Below are positions 8,511 to 15,591 of a stretch of DNA of 44,265 nt, piece after piece (positions within the stretch are counted from its first letter, which is position 1; each line of letters opens with the position of its first letter). The DNA comes from Fimisoma sp964619315 (GTDB taxonomy: Bacteria > Bacillota > Clostridia > Peptostreptococcales > Anaerovoracaceae): NCBI GenBank assembly GCA_964619315.1, contig CAZUEH010000010.1, positions 1-44,265 of the forward strand, read 5' to 3'. Made by a program: the position numbers and the translations under genes. Under the pieces are notes generated by a model. It did no database searches and was not told where the DNA came from. It was given only the letters and a program-made list of their open reading frames with translations.

Positions 8511-9885
8511 TCTTTCCTCCTGCTGCTTCACAAATGCCCAGCAGCTGTTTCAAATGTTTTTCAATGAAGCCCGTATCGTATGAACCTCTCAAAAAATCCC
8601 CATTGAACATGAGCAAGTGCTGGATAGGCAAGGTGGTCTTAACCCCTTTGATTACCGTTTCTTCCAATGCTCTTCTCATTCGTCTAACTGCGTCAAGGCG
8701 AGTGTCACCTTTGACAATAATCTTTGCTACCATAGAGTCATAGAACGGGCTGATTTCACAACCGTTGTACAAAGCACTATCGACTCTAATCCCCGCTCCC
8801 GCCGGAAAGTGAATAAAGTCCACCTTGCCCGGACACGGCGCAAAATTGTCGAATACATCTTCCGCAGTAATTCTACATTCTATTGCATGACCCTCAAACT
8901 TGATGTCCTCACCAGCAAAACTCAACGGAAGCCCTGATGCGACTCTCAATTGTTCCTTGACGATGTTCACACCTGTAACCATTTCTGTAACTGGATGTTC
9001 CACCTGTATTCTGGTATTCATCTCAATAAAATAGAAGTTGTCTTCTTTGTCTACTACAAACTCAATAGTTCCTGCGTTTTCATATCCTGCTGCCTTTGCA
9101 GCTTTTACTGCTGCCTCACCCATTTGGTTCCTAAGCTCTTCGCTAAGTCCCCATGCTGGTGCTTCTTCTAGCAACTTCTGATTTCTTCTTTGTATAGAGC
9201 AGTCACGTTCACCTAAGTGAATCGTGTTGCCTTGGCTATCTGCCAAAATCTGAAACTCAATGTGTCTTGGGTTTTCGATTAGTTTTTCTACATACATTTC
9301 TCCATTGCCAAAGCAGCTTTCTGCTTCGGTGGAGCCTGCGGTAAACCCTGCAAGGGCTTCCTCTTTGTTATATGCTTTTCTCATACCTCTTCCGCCGCCG
9401 CCTGCTGATGCTTTCATCAATACAGGGTAGCCGATTTCTTCGGCTATGGCTGCGGCTTCCTCGGCAGTTGCTACCGGTCCATCTGAACCAGGAACAACTG
9501 GAACGCCTGCCCCTTCCATAAGTTTTCTAGCTGCGGCTTTGTTGCCCATCTGCTCAATAACATGAGAAGAAGGCCCAATAAACTTGATGCCGTTTTCTTC
9601 ACATTGTTTTGCAAATTTGCTACTTTCTGAAAGAAAGCCAAATCCCGGATGTATTGCGTCACATCCTGTGGCTTTGGCTGCTTCAATGATATTGTTTATA
9701 TTTAGATAGCTTTCCGAAGCTCTCGGTCCGCCAATGCAAATTGATTTACTTGCCATGATTGCGTGAAGCGCCTGTTTATCAGCAGTAGAATATATGGCCA
9801 CCGTTCCAATTGCGGCGTCCATACATTCCCTGATAATTCTAACTGCGATTTCACCCCTATTAGCAACTAACACTTTTTTCAACAT
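8497..9885 (-). CDS. accC: Biotin carboxylase subunit of acetyl-CoA carboxylase
   Basis: AccC carboxylates the biotin on AccB using ATP and bicarbonate. The 462-residue protein begins MLKKVLVANRGEIAVRII. It has the ATP-grasp glycine loop ASAGGGGRGMR, the GERDCSIQRRNQKLLEE motif, the catalytic EMNTRIQVEHPVTE and the C-terminal biotin carboxylase domain. Length is close to the E. coli enzyme. GAGGT precedes the start, which overlaps accB by seven bases. Confidence 0.97.
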   Translation of the reverse strand: MLKKVLVANRGEIAVRIIRECMDAAIGTVAIYSTADKQALHAIMASKSICIGGPRASESYLNINNIIEAAKATGCDAIHPGFGFLSESSKFAKQCEENGIKFIGPSSHVIEQMGNKAAARKLMEGAGVPVVPGSDGPVATAEEAAAIAEEIGYPVLMKASAGGGGRGMRKAYNKEEALAGFTAGSTEAESCFGNGEMYVEKLIENPRHIEFQILADSQGNTIHLGERDCSIQRRNQKLLEEAPAWGLSEELRNQMGEAAVKAAKAAGYENAGTIEFVVDKEDNFYFIEMNTRIQVEHPVTEMVTGVNIVKEQLRVASGLPLSFAGEDIKFEGHAIECRITAEDVFDNFAPCPGKVDFIHFPAGAGIRVDSALYNGCEISPFYDSMVAKIIVKGDTRLDAVRRMRRALEETVIKGVKTTLPIQHLLMFNGDFLRGSYDTGFIEKHLKQLLGICEAAGGKNESV

Positions 9886-10325
9886 GGTTCAACCTCAAAT
9901 AATACTTGGTCAAATTCTACGAGCTGACCATCTACGCCATGAATGGCTTTGACTACCCCTTCTATTGGCGATTTTAATTCGTTAATCATCTTCATCGCTT
10001 CTACCAAACAAATAACCTGACCTTTTTCTACCTTTTGGCCTAACACAGCAAAAGGAGGTTCTCCCGGTGCTGGGGACTGATAAAATACTCCTACGATTGG
10101 AGATTTTGCCTTTTTAAATCCATTGTCTTCGGGCAATTGTGGTTCTGCCGGCTTAGCCTTCGGCTGCGGTGCTGGTTGCGCCACGTTAAGAGCAGCGTCT
10201 TGCGCTACTGCCTGCTTGTCTGGCTTTTCCATTTTTAGTTTGAAAGAGTCTTCCTCAATTTCTAAGAAAGTGAGACAAGACTCCTCAAATTTGGAGATGA
10301 TTTTAAATATCTCTTTTCGTTCCAT
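9879..10325 (-). CDS. accB: Biotin carboxyl carrier protein of acetyl-CoA carboxylase
   Basis: The 148-residue carrier has an N-terminal helical region, an Ala/Pro/Gln-rich flexible linker (about residues 40-65) and a C-terminal biotinyl domain. The biotin attachment site is the Lys in VEAMKMINEL. The start codon has only a weak ribosome site, so translation is probably coupled to acpP, which ends three bases upstream. Confidence 0.96.
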   Translation of the reverse strand: MERKEIFKIISKFEESCLTFLEIEEDSFKLKMEKPDKQAVAQDAALNVAQPAPQPKAKPAEPQLPEDNGFKKAKSPIVGVFYQSPAPGEPPFAVLGQKVEKGQVICLVEAMKMINELKSPIEGVVKAIHGVDGQLVEFDQVLFEVEPC

Positions 10326-10328
10326 AAT

Positions 10329-10559
10329 TTATGCCTGATACTTTTCAACACACTCTACAATGTTTCCAACAGTTTTCATGTTAGCCAATTCTTCATCAGG
10401 AATCTTTATTCCAAACGCTTCTTCCAAAGCCATTACTAGTTCAACGGCATCTAGTGAATCGATGCTCAAATCTTCAGCAAGCTTTGCTTCCATAGTGATC
10501 TTTTCTTCGTCACATCCTAAAGTGTCTACCATTGTTTCTTTAACTTTGTCAAAATTCAT
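10329..10559 (-). CDS. acpP: Acyl carrier protein
   Basis: The 76-residue acidic protein carries the 4'-phosphopantetheine site Ser in SIDSLDAVELVMALEE. As first gene of the acc/fab operon it supplies the carrier used by all the enzymes downstream. AAAGGAG lies eight bases before the ATG. Placing acpP first makes the operator just upstream control both the carrier and the pathway. Confidence 0.97.
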   Translation of the reverse strand: MNFDKVKETMVDTLGCDEEKITMEAKLAEDLSIDSLDAVELVMALEEAFGIKIPDEELANMKTVGNIVECVEKYQA

Positions 10560-10593
10560 TTTTATTTCTCCTTTAAATCATAATCAAGTTTTA

Positions 10594-10635
10594 TTAAAGA
10601 ATTTTACTTAAATTATTTTAATTAAAATTCTTTAA
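10594..10635. promoter_or_regulatory. Inverted repeat, candidate FabT operator of the fab operon
   Basis: Two perfect 13-bp arms, TTAAAGAATTTTA (10594-10606) and TAAAATTCTTTAA (10623-10635), flank a 16-bp AT-rich centre. The repeat begins two bases downstream of the -10 of the acpP promoter, so a bound repressor would cover the transcription start. Assignment to the MarR regulator at the operon end is inference. The sequence does not obviously match the published streptococcal FabT box as I remember it. Confidence 0.55.
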
Positions 10636-10637
10636 GT

Positions 10638-10666
10638 ATAGTACCAATTTCTGACCTCTAAGTCAA
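10638..10666 (-). promoter_or_regulatory. Promoter of the acpP-fabZ operon
   Basis: On the minus strand, TTGACT (10661-10666) and TACTAT (10638-10643) are separated by exactly 17 bp, with TGG before the -10. It is the only convincing promoter upstream of acpP and is followed at once by the 13-bp inverted repeat. Confidence 0.7.
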
Positions 10667-10729
10667 TTAAAAAAATCATTCTTCACAATATCTACAAAAA
10701 CTTCCCAGCTTTTCTCTACGGAGCGTAGA

Positions 10730-10758
10730 TTGCTTGTATTGGCTTTTTGCAATATACT
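10730..10758 (+). promoter_or_regulatory. Promoter of the GIY-YIG-like gene
   Basis: TTGCTT (10730-10735), a 17-bp spacer and TATACT (10753-10758). A short palindrome TCTACG-GAG-CGTAGA (10715-10729) abuts the -35 and may be an operator or a small hairpin. Confidence 0.55.
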
Positions 10759-10778
10759 ATAGTACAGAGGTGAACAAA

Positions 10779-11123
10779 ATGGATACAACAAGAAGAAAAG
10801 AACTTTTAGACCAATGGAAAAATCGTTGTCCAGAAATGGGCGTTATTTCGTTTCACTGCAAGGCTACAGGAGAATCTTTTTTAGGTGCCTCCAAAGATAT
10901 GCCCGCAGATTTTAACGGCACTCGTTGGAAACTGATTGGCGGAAGTCATCCAAACAAACAACTACAGCAACTTTGGAATCAGCATGGGGAAGATTCTTTT
11001 GAGCAATTAGTTATAAAGACCCTAAAATTCAAGGACCCTACTGAGGACTACACTCCAAAACTTGAAGCGTTGAGAGATCAATGCTTAGAAGCAGACCCAA
11101 AGGCAAGAAAGATTTGGAAATAA
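10779..11123 (+). CDS. Small GIY-YIG nuclease-family protein
   Basis: This 114-residue protein resembles the short GIY-YIG-like proteins common in Clostridia. GVISFH takes the place of the GIY strand and SFLGAS the place of YIG, followed by the conserved block RWKLIGGSHPNKQLQQLWNQHGEDSFE. The family motif is degenerate: Ile/Tyr of GIY and Tyr/Ile of YIG are replaced, so catalysis is uncertain. I start at the ATG at 10779 because AGAGGTG lies eight bases upstream; the longer frame opens at 10734, inside the promoter. It is a single gene, divergent from the fab operon. Function is unknown. Confidence 0.6.
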   Translation: MDTTRRKELLDQWKNRCPEMGVISFHCKATGESFLGASKDMPADFNGTRWKLIGGSHPNKQLQQLWNQHGEDSFEQLVIKTLKFKDPTEDYTPKLEALRDQCLEADPKARKIWK

Positions 11124-11131
11124 ATCAATAG

Positions 11132-11160
11132 TTGTAAATCAAAAAATCTTGTGTTACAAT
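11132..11160 (+). promoter_or_regulatory. Promoter of the MATE/radical SAM transcript
   Basis: TTGTAA (11132-11137), a 17-bp spacer and TACAAT (11155-11160). Transcription would start near 11167, giving a leader of about 105 nt before the MATE start codon. Confidence 0.65.
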
Positions 11161-11178
11161 GACATAAATTAATAATTA

Positions 11179-11258
11179 TGCTTGCCACCGGGTAAGAGCA
11201 CAGCAGCGCTGACTTTCGTATCGTTAGGTCTTAGAAGATACGGAATTCAGTGTTTTTT
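11179..11258 (+). promoter_or_regulatory. Structured leader with intrinsic terminator; probable guanidine-IV (mepA) riboswitch
   Basis: Two hairpins can be drawn. The first (11179-11200) pairs TGCTT with AAG-AGCA around the loop GCCACCGGGT. The second pairs CGCTGA and TTTCGTATC (11207-11222) with GATACGGAA and TCAGTG (11237-11252) and is followed by six T residues (11253-11258), so it is an intrinsic terminator. The loops contain complementary ACC and GGT, which could form a loop-loop contact. Guanidine-IV (mepA-motif) riboswitches are known upstream of MATE transporter genes in Clostridia, and the arrangement and the CCGGGTAAGAGCACAGCAGC stretch fit my memory of that class. The ligand assignment is inference. 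Confidence 0.6.
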
Positions 11259-11273
11259 ATATTAAGAGGACTT

Positions 11274-12596
11274 ATGAAAAACAAACAACTTTTTAGAGAC
11301 TTTGCCAAGTATTCATCCCTCAATGTGTTAGGTATGATAGGCCTTTCGTGTTACATCCTTGCCGACACTTTTTTCGTGTCCAAAGGTCTTGGCACCAGCG
11401 GTTTGGCAGCACTGACATTAGCTATCCCGATTTACAGCTTTATACATGGTATTGGTTTAATGCTAGGAATGGGTGGAGCAACTAAGTATGCGATAACCAC
11501 CAGCCAAGGCAAGCGAAATGACGCAAACAAGTTTTTTACAAACACCACGATGATGGGTGCAATATGTGCTCTCATATTTGTGCTTGTCGGGATTTTTTTG
11601 TCGAAGCAAATCACGGGATTATTAGGGGCTGATGCGAGTGTCTTTGAGATGACAGATACTTACTTGAAGGTTCTTCTATTGTTTTCCCCTGCCTTTATAT
11701 TTAATGACATCCTCATTTGTTTTGTGAGAAATGACGGCAATCCCAAACTCTCAATGCTTGGGATGTTGGGAGGAAGCCTTTCAAACATCCTCCTAGATTA
11801 TATATTTATTTTTCCCATGAATATGGACATATTTGGGGCTGTATTTGCCACTGGTCTTGCACCGATTATAAGCATCGCAATACTTTCCCCTCATCTTATT
11901 AAAAAGGATGAGCGTTTTAGATTGGTCAAAACGAAACCAAGCTTTGCAATTACAAAGTTTATTTTGGCGTTAGGATTTCCCTCTTTGATTACAGAAGTCG
12001 CATCTGGCCTGGTAATCATCGTGTTCAACGTCATCATTCTTAACCTTCAAGGAAACGTAGGAGTTGCTGCATATGGTATCGTTGCAAATCTGTCGCTTGT
12101 CTTGGTGGCTATCTATACAGGAATGGCCCAAGGAGTGCAGCCTTTAATCAGCAACGCTCATGGGGTAGACGCTTCCCACGAGGGGCGAACTCTTTTTCGC
12201 TATTCAATAGTGGCAATGGTTTTGCTTTCATGTGTCACTTACGCCCTTACATTCTTTGGAGCGGATTGGATTGCTCAAATATTCAACAGCGAGAGCAGCC
12301 AACAATTGCAGGATATCGCAACATACGGCTTGAAACTGTACTTTACTGCCCTTCCTTTTGTAGGGTTCAACATTATCGTTTCCGTATTTTTTACATCTAC
12401 GGAAAGCCCTTTGCCTGCGCACCTCGTGTCTTTGTTGCGTGGCCTTGTTATCATTATTCCTGTGGCATTCCTATTGTCAACACTATGGGGACTAACTGGC
12501 GTATGGCTTTCATTTCCTGTTACGGAAATCCTTGTATCATTCGTCGGATTTTTCATATATATTAAGTTGTCGAAAAAACAATTAGAGAAAGAGTAG
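11274..12596 (+). CDS. MATE-family efflux transporter (MepA-like)
   Basis: The 440-residue membrane protein has about twelve hydrophobic segments in two halves and MATE features such as NVLGMIGLSCYILADTFFVSKGLG near the N-terminus and ALTLAIPIYSFIHGIGLMLGMGGA. These exporters use Na+ or H+ gradients to expel cationic compounds. I start at the ATG at 11274, which has AGAGGA just upstream. A longer frame from GTG at 11250 would begin inside the terminator hairpin. The leader suggests expression is raised by guanidine, so the substrate may be guanidine or a guanidinylated compound. A radical SAM gene follows ten bases downstream. Confidence 0.88.
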   Translation: MKNKQLFRDFAKYSSLNVLGMIGLSCYILADTFFVSKGLGTSGLAALTLAIPIYSFIHGIGLMLGMGGATKYAITTSQGKRNDANKFFTNTTMMGAICALIFVLVGIFLSKQITGLLGADASVFEMTDTYLKVLLLFSPAFIFNDILICFVRNDGNPKLSMLGMLGGSLSNILLDYIFIFPMNMDIFGAVFATGLAPIISIAILSPHLIKKDERFRLVKTKPSFAITKFILALGFPSLITEVASGLVIIVFNVIILNLQGNVGVAAYGIVANLSLVLVAIYTGMAQGVQPLISNAHGVDASHEGRTLFRYSIVAMVLLSCVTYALTFFGADWIAQIFNSESSQQLQDIATYGLKLYFTALPFVGFNIIVSVFFTSTESPLPAHLVSLLRGLVIIIPVAFLLSTLWGLTGVWLSFPVTEILVSFVGFFIYIKLSKKQLEKE

Positions 12597-12606
12597 GTGT
12601 AACATT

Positions 12607-13299
12607 ATGAATTATTTTAATTTTAAAGAGGTCTATGTTGATGGCGGAAAACGAGTATTAGAGGTAAACATCCTCCCAGAAAAGTACTGCAATTTTGACT
12701 GTGTCTTCTGCCCTGTTGGCAGATCAAAAATTAAAGCTGCTGCCCCTGCTTCCTTTGAGCCAATTGACGACTCTTTGGTAACACTCGGGCAAAAGATGGA
12801 AGAGACCAATGCCGACTTGGTATTTATCAACTCTAAAGGCGAAGGAATTTTGCATGGTAAAATTCTTCAAATCGCTGATTTTGTAAAGAGCAAAGGTGCT
12901 TTAGTCAAGCTTTTCTCCAATGGGTATTTGCTCGGACGACCAGAGTATATGGCCATTGCTAACCAGTTTGACGAAGTTGTTGGCGAATTAAAAATCATTA
13001 CCGAAGAAGCCTTCCAGAAGCTTCAACGACCTGTTGATGGCTACACTTTGCAGGAATACATTGACAACATGTCCAATTTCAAAAAACAGTATAAAGGCAT
13101 CTTTATCCTTGAGCCAACAATAGTGCATGGCTATAACGACGATGATGCTTCTTTGGAAAAAGTCAAAGCTGCCATTGCAACTATTGCCCCAGATAAACTT
13201 GAAGTTGCAAGAATCGATGACGACAAATTCAAGAAGAAGTTAGGTCTGCCTGACGACAGGTTCAAAGAGATAAAAGACTTTTTGGAAGGTAACAAATAA
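12607..13299 (+). CDS. Radical SAM protein (COG0731-like)
   Basis: The 230-residue protein carries the radical SAM iron-sulfur motif CNFDCVFCPVGR (CxxxCxxC) near residue 30 in a context like the COG0731 family (wybutosine-synthesis TYW1 relatives and uncharacterised oxidoreductases). It is a compact TIM-barrel protein with no extra cysteine cluster. AGGTG lies upstream of the ATG, and the ten-base gap to the MATE gene implies co-transcription and shared control by the leader. The reaction is unknown. Confidence 0.75.
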   Translation: MNYFNFKEVYVDGGKRVLEVNILPEKYCNFDCVFCPVGRSKIKAAAPASFEPIDDSLVTLGQKMEETNADLVFINSKGEGILHGKILQIADFVKSKGALVKLFSNGYLLGRPEYMAIANQFDEVVGELKIITEEAFQKLQRPVDGYTLQEYIDNMSNFKKQYKGIFILEPTIVHGYNDDDASLEKVKAAIATIAPDKLEVARIDDDKFKKKLGLPDDRFKEIKDFLEGNK

Positions 13300-13305
13300 T
13301 ATAAC

Positions 13306-13336
13306 TTGTCTTTAGCTTGTAAAAATGTGGTATTAT
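13306..13336 (+). promoter_or_regulatory. Likely promoter of the ZIP transporter gene
   Basis: Extended -10 TGGTATTAT ends at 13336, with a weak -35 TTGTCT at 13306-13311 (19-bp spacer). It begins six bases after the radical SAM stop codon. Confidence 0.4.
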
Positions 13337-13365
13337 ATTACTATATAAACAAGCGAGAGGTAGTT

Positions 13366-14124
13366 ATGAAAATAGTAATTTTAACTGCATTAGGAGTAGG
13401 TGGTGCAACAGTCATCGGTTCTCTTTTGGGGTTTTTGTTCAAAAATATTTCCCAAAAATTTAGCAATATCGTTTTGGCTTTTGCTGCTGGCGTAATGCTT
13501 GCGGCTTCGGTTTTTGGGCTGATTTTGCCATCTTTGGATTTTGCAGAATCGTGGCCGGTGTTAACAACCGTTGTGGGAATTTTCTGTGGAGCTGTCGCCA
13601 TGACACTCTTAGATAAGGTGGTTCCCCATTTGCACAAATTAGCAGGGGTGGATTCTCATTCTCAAGTGCCTGCATCTGATAGTCTTGGCAAAGTAATGCT
13701 CTTTGTATCGGCTATCGCTATCCACAATTTTCCTGAGGGAGTTGCGGCTGGTGTTGGTTTTGGCTCTGGAAATATAGCGGAGGCTCTAACCATAGCGGGT
13801 TCAATCGCCCTACAAAATGTGCCTGAAGGAATGGTAATCATTTCACCTATGTTAGTTGCAGGAGTGAGCAAGCGCCGTGCCTTCATCTTAGCCTTAATTA
13901 CTGGGCTTATCGAAGTAGTCGGCACTTTTGTAGGTTATTTTGCTATAACAATTGCATCCTCCATATTGCCGTTTGCCCTGTCATTTGCAGGAGGCGCAAT
14001 GTTATATGTTATAATCCACGAAATGATTCCAGAGTCTCATTCTGACGATGAGGGGCGAGGAGTTACTTATGGCTTTTTGGTCGGCTTTTGCCTAATCTTA
14101 GCTGCTGACTATTACATCGGTTAA
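13366..14124 (+). CDS. ZIP-family divalent metal transporter
   Basis: The 252-residue membrane protein has about eight hydrophobic segments and the two metal-binding signatures of ZIP proteins: HNFPEGVAAGVGFG and QNVPEGMVIISPM, with a later conserved IHEMIPESH. ZIP proteins import zinc, iron or manganese. A His-rich loop (HLHKLAGVDSHSQ) lies between membrane segments. I start at 13366, where GAGAGG precedes the ATG; a longer frame starting at 13306 has no ribosome site. Metal specificity cannot be read from the sequence, and no Zur or Mn site is evident upstream. Confidence 0.88.
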   Translation: MKIVILTALGVGGATVIGSLLGFLFKNISQKFSNIVLAFAAGVMLAASVFGLILPSLDFAESWPVLTTVVGIFCGAVAMTLLDKVVPHLHKLAGVDSHSQVPASDSLGKVMLFVSAIAIHNFPEGVAAGVGFGSGNIAEALTIAGSIALQNVPEGMVIISPMLVAGVSKRRAFILALITGLIEVVGTFVGYFAITIASSILPFALSFAGGAMLYVIIHEMIPESHSDDEGRGVTYGFLVGFCLILAADYYIG

Positions 14125-14138
14125 ATATTTATACAATA

Positions 14139-14168
14139 AAAAATAGAGGACTTTCGTCCTCTATTTTT
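14139..14168. terminator. Bidirectional intrinsic terminator
   Basis: A perfect 13-bp stem, AAAAATAGAGGAC with GTCCTCTATTTTT, surrounds the loop TTTC between the convergent ZIP and SanA-like genes. The T-runs serve both directions. Confidence 0.92.
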
Positions 14169-14174
14169 GTTTCA

Positions 14175-14891
14175 TTATTCTCCGTGGCTTATTACGCCGC
14201 TACCACTGATAGGTATTTTTTCGCCCCCAAGTTCTGGGTCTGCCTTTACAAACGCTTTTATAAAGTCTTTGTTTCTGGCTAAAAATTCTCTGAAATCTCT
14301 ATATGCTTGCCCCGAATAGTATTTCTGGTCAGAAGAAACGCCCTTGACCTCAAGTCCTAGTTTCTTACCGAGATAAAGAGCCCTGTATTGATGATACTCT
14401 TGAGTTACAACGATTGCCTTTTGTACGTCGAAAATGCTCGATGCTCTATACATTGAATCGTATGTGGAAAACCCTGCATGGTCACAAAAGATGTCCTCTT
14501 CGGGAACGCCTGCATCTTTGACATAGTTGAGCATAACGTGAATCTCATTGTGTTCTAACTGACCATTGTCGCCAGTTAGCAGTAGCTTAGGCGCAATCCC
14601 TTGCTTATAAAGCTCTATTCCTACATCCAATCTATCCCTAAGCATAGGACTTGGAGTGTTTGCGTCCTTGATTCCCGCTCCTAAGACCAACACGCAATCT
14701 GCTTCAAACTCGATTAGTTCTTGCCGTGTGGTCGCATCTATCTCAACTTCCCCTATCACCTTATAGGCAATGTCATCTTCTGTATTTTGTTTGACATTAT
14801 AGTTTATAAAAACACTTGCCATTGCTATTAGCAACACTATTGCAAGCGCCACTAAAAAAAGTTTGATTAAAAAGTTTCTAAGCTTAATCAT
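14175..14891 (-). CDS. SanA/YdcF-like DUF218 membrane protein
   Basis: The 238-residue protein has one N-terminal membrane segment (about residues 7-28) and an extracytoplasmic DUF218 domain with DCVLVLGAGIKDANTPSPMLRDRLDVGIELY, LLLTGDNG and the conserved VVTQEYHQYRALYLGKKLG. The family includes E. coli SanA, linked to envelope barrier function and vancomycin resistance at high temperature, and ElyC. A cell-envelope role is likely, but the molecular activity of the family is not settled. It is a single gene with its own extended -10 upstream and the terminator at 14139-14168 downstream. Confidence 0.8.
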   Translation of the reverse strand: MIKLRNFLIKLFLVALAIVLLIAMASVFINYNVKQNTEDDIAYKVIGEVEIDATTRQELIEFEADCVLVLGAGIKDANTPSPMLRDRLDVGIELYKQGIAPKLLLTGDNGQLEHNEIHVMLNYVKDAGVPEEDIFCDHAGFSTYDSMYRASSIFDVQKAIVVTQEYHQYRALYLGKKLGLEVKGVSSDQKYYSGQAYRDFREFLARNKDFIKAFVKADPELGGEKIPISGSGVISHGE

Positions 14892-14921
14892 CGTTTTTAC
14901 CTTTCTAAAAATATATGCTTT

Positions 14922-14930
14922 AGTATATCA
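14922..14930 (-). promoter_or_regulatory. Extended -10 of the SanA-like gene
   Basis: On the minus strand TGATATACT forms an extended -10 about 31 bases before the ATG. No good -35 is present at 17 bp. Confidence 0.4.
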
Positions 14931-14972
14931 CAAGTTTGTGTAAAAAAAGTGAAAGGATATTTTTTTACAGAA

Positions 14973-15006
14973 AAAGCCGAGTATGCGCAATACATTTCTC
15001 GGCTTT
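14973..15006 (-). terminator. Terminator after the GNAT gene
   Basis: AAAGCCGAG (14973-14981) pairs with CTCGGCTTT (14998-15006). On the minus strand the stem ends in a T-rich stretch, closing the divIC-to-GNAT gene run. An inner GTAT/ATAC can also pair. Confidence 0.75.
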
Positions 15007-15010
15007 CGTT

Positions 15011-15556
15011 TTATTTTTTTAGTTGTTCCCACTCTTCTCTTAAGATAGAGTAAAGCAAATTATCTCTGTCGCTACCGTCAAAAATGTGATAGCCTCTTCT
15101 CTGGCATCCTTCATATTTGAATCCGCATTTTTCTATAACTCGCTGTGAGCGCTTGTTATTGGGAGATGTGCATATGCCCATGACCGTCAGGTCAAACTCC
15201 TCAAAAGCGTAATCCATTATAGCATGGGCTGCTTCTGTCATATAGCCTTTGCCCCATGCCTCTTTGGCGAGGGAATACCCTAGTTCTTTGCTGTTTACGT
15301 TTTCTCTTCGCCTGTCATTTTCAAGGCCAATACTTCCCACAACTTTGCCAGTATCTTTTTCTCTTATTGCCCACACGTTGTGAGGAACAAACAAAGTCAG
15401 GATAATTTCTTTAGACTCCTCTACGTTCTTGTGAGGAGGCCAACCAGCCATTGGGCCAACTTCTGGGTCTTTTGCATAAGCATAAAGCCCCTCTGCATCT
15501 TCTTGGCTGTCTTTCCAAGGAGTCAACATCAGTCTTTGGGTAACAATAGTTTTCAT
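15011..15556 (-). CDS. GNAT-family N-acetyltransferase (RimJ/RimL type)
   Basis: The 181-residue protein has the RimJ/RimL layout: an N-terminal TQRLMLTPWKDSQEDAEGLY strand, IREKDTGKVVGSIGLEND, the acetyl-CoA loop LAKEAWGKGYMTEAAHAIMDYAFEE (split Q/RxxGxG/A-type site), and SQRVIEKCGFKYEG. It would transfer acetyl to an amino group; the substrate is unknown. AGGAGG lies just before the ATG. It follows the LTA-synthase-like gene by 35 bases. Confidence 0.85.
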   Translation of the reverse strand: MKTIVTQRLMLTPWKDSQEDAEGLYAYAKDPEVGPMAGWPPHKNVEESKEIILTLFVPHNVWAIREKDTGKVVGSIGLENDRRRENVNSKELGYSLAKEAWGKGYMTEAAHAIMDYAFEEFDLTVMGICTSPNNKRSQRVIEKCGFKYEGCQRRGYHIFDGSDRDNLLYSILREEWEQLKK

Positions 15557-15591
15557 TGAATCACCCTCCTATCGAGTTTCTCTTTTCTTTG

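Noticed and set aside
11250..11273. Longer MATE start at GTG 11250
   Set aside because: It would begin inside the terminator hairpin; the ATG at 11274 has a ribosome site.
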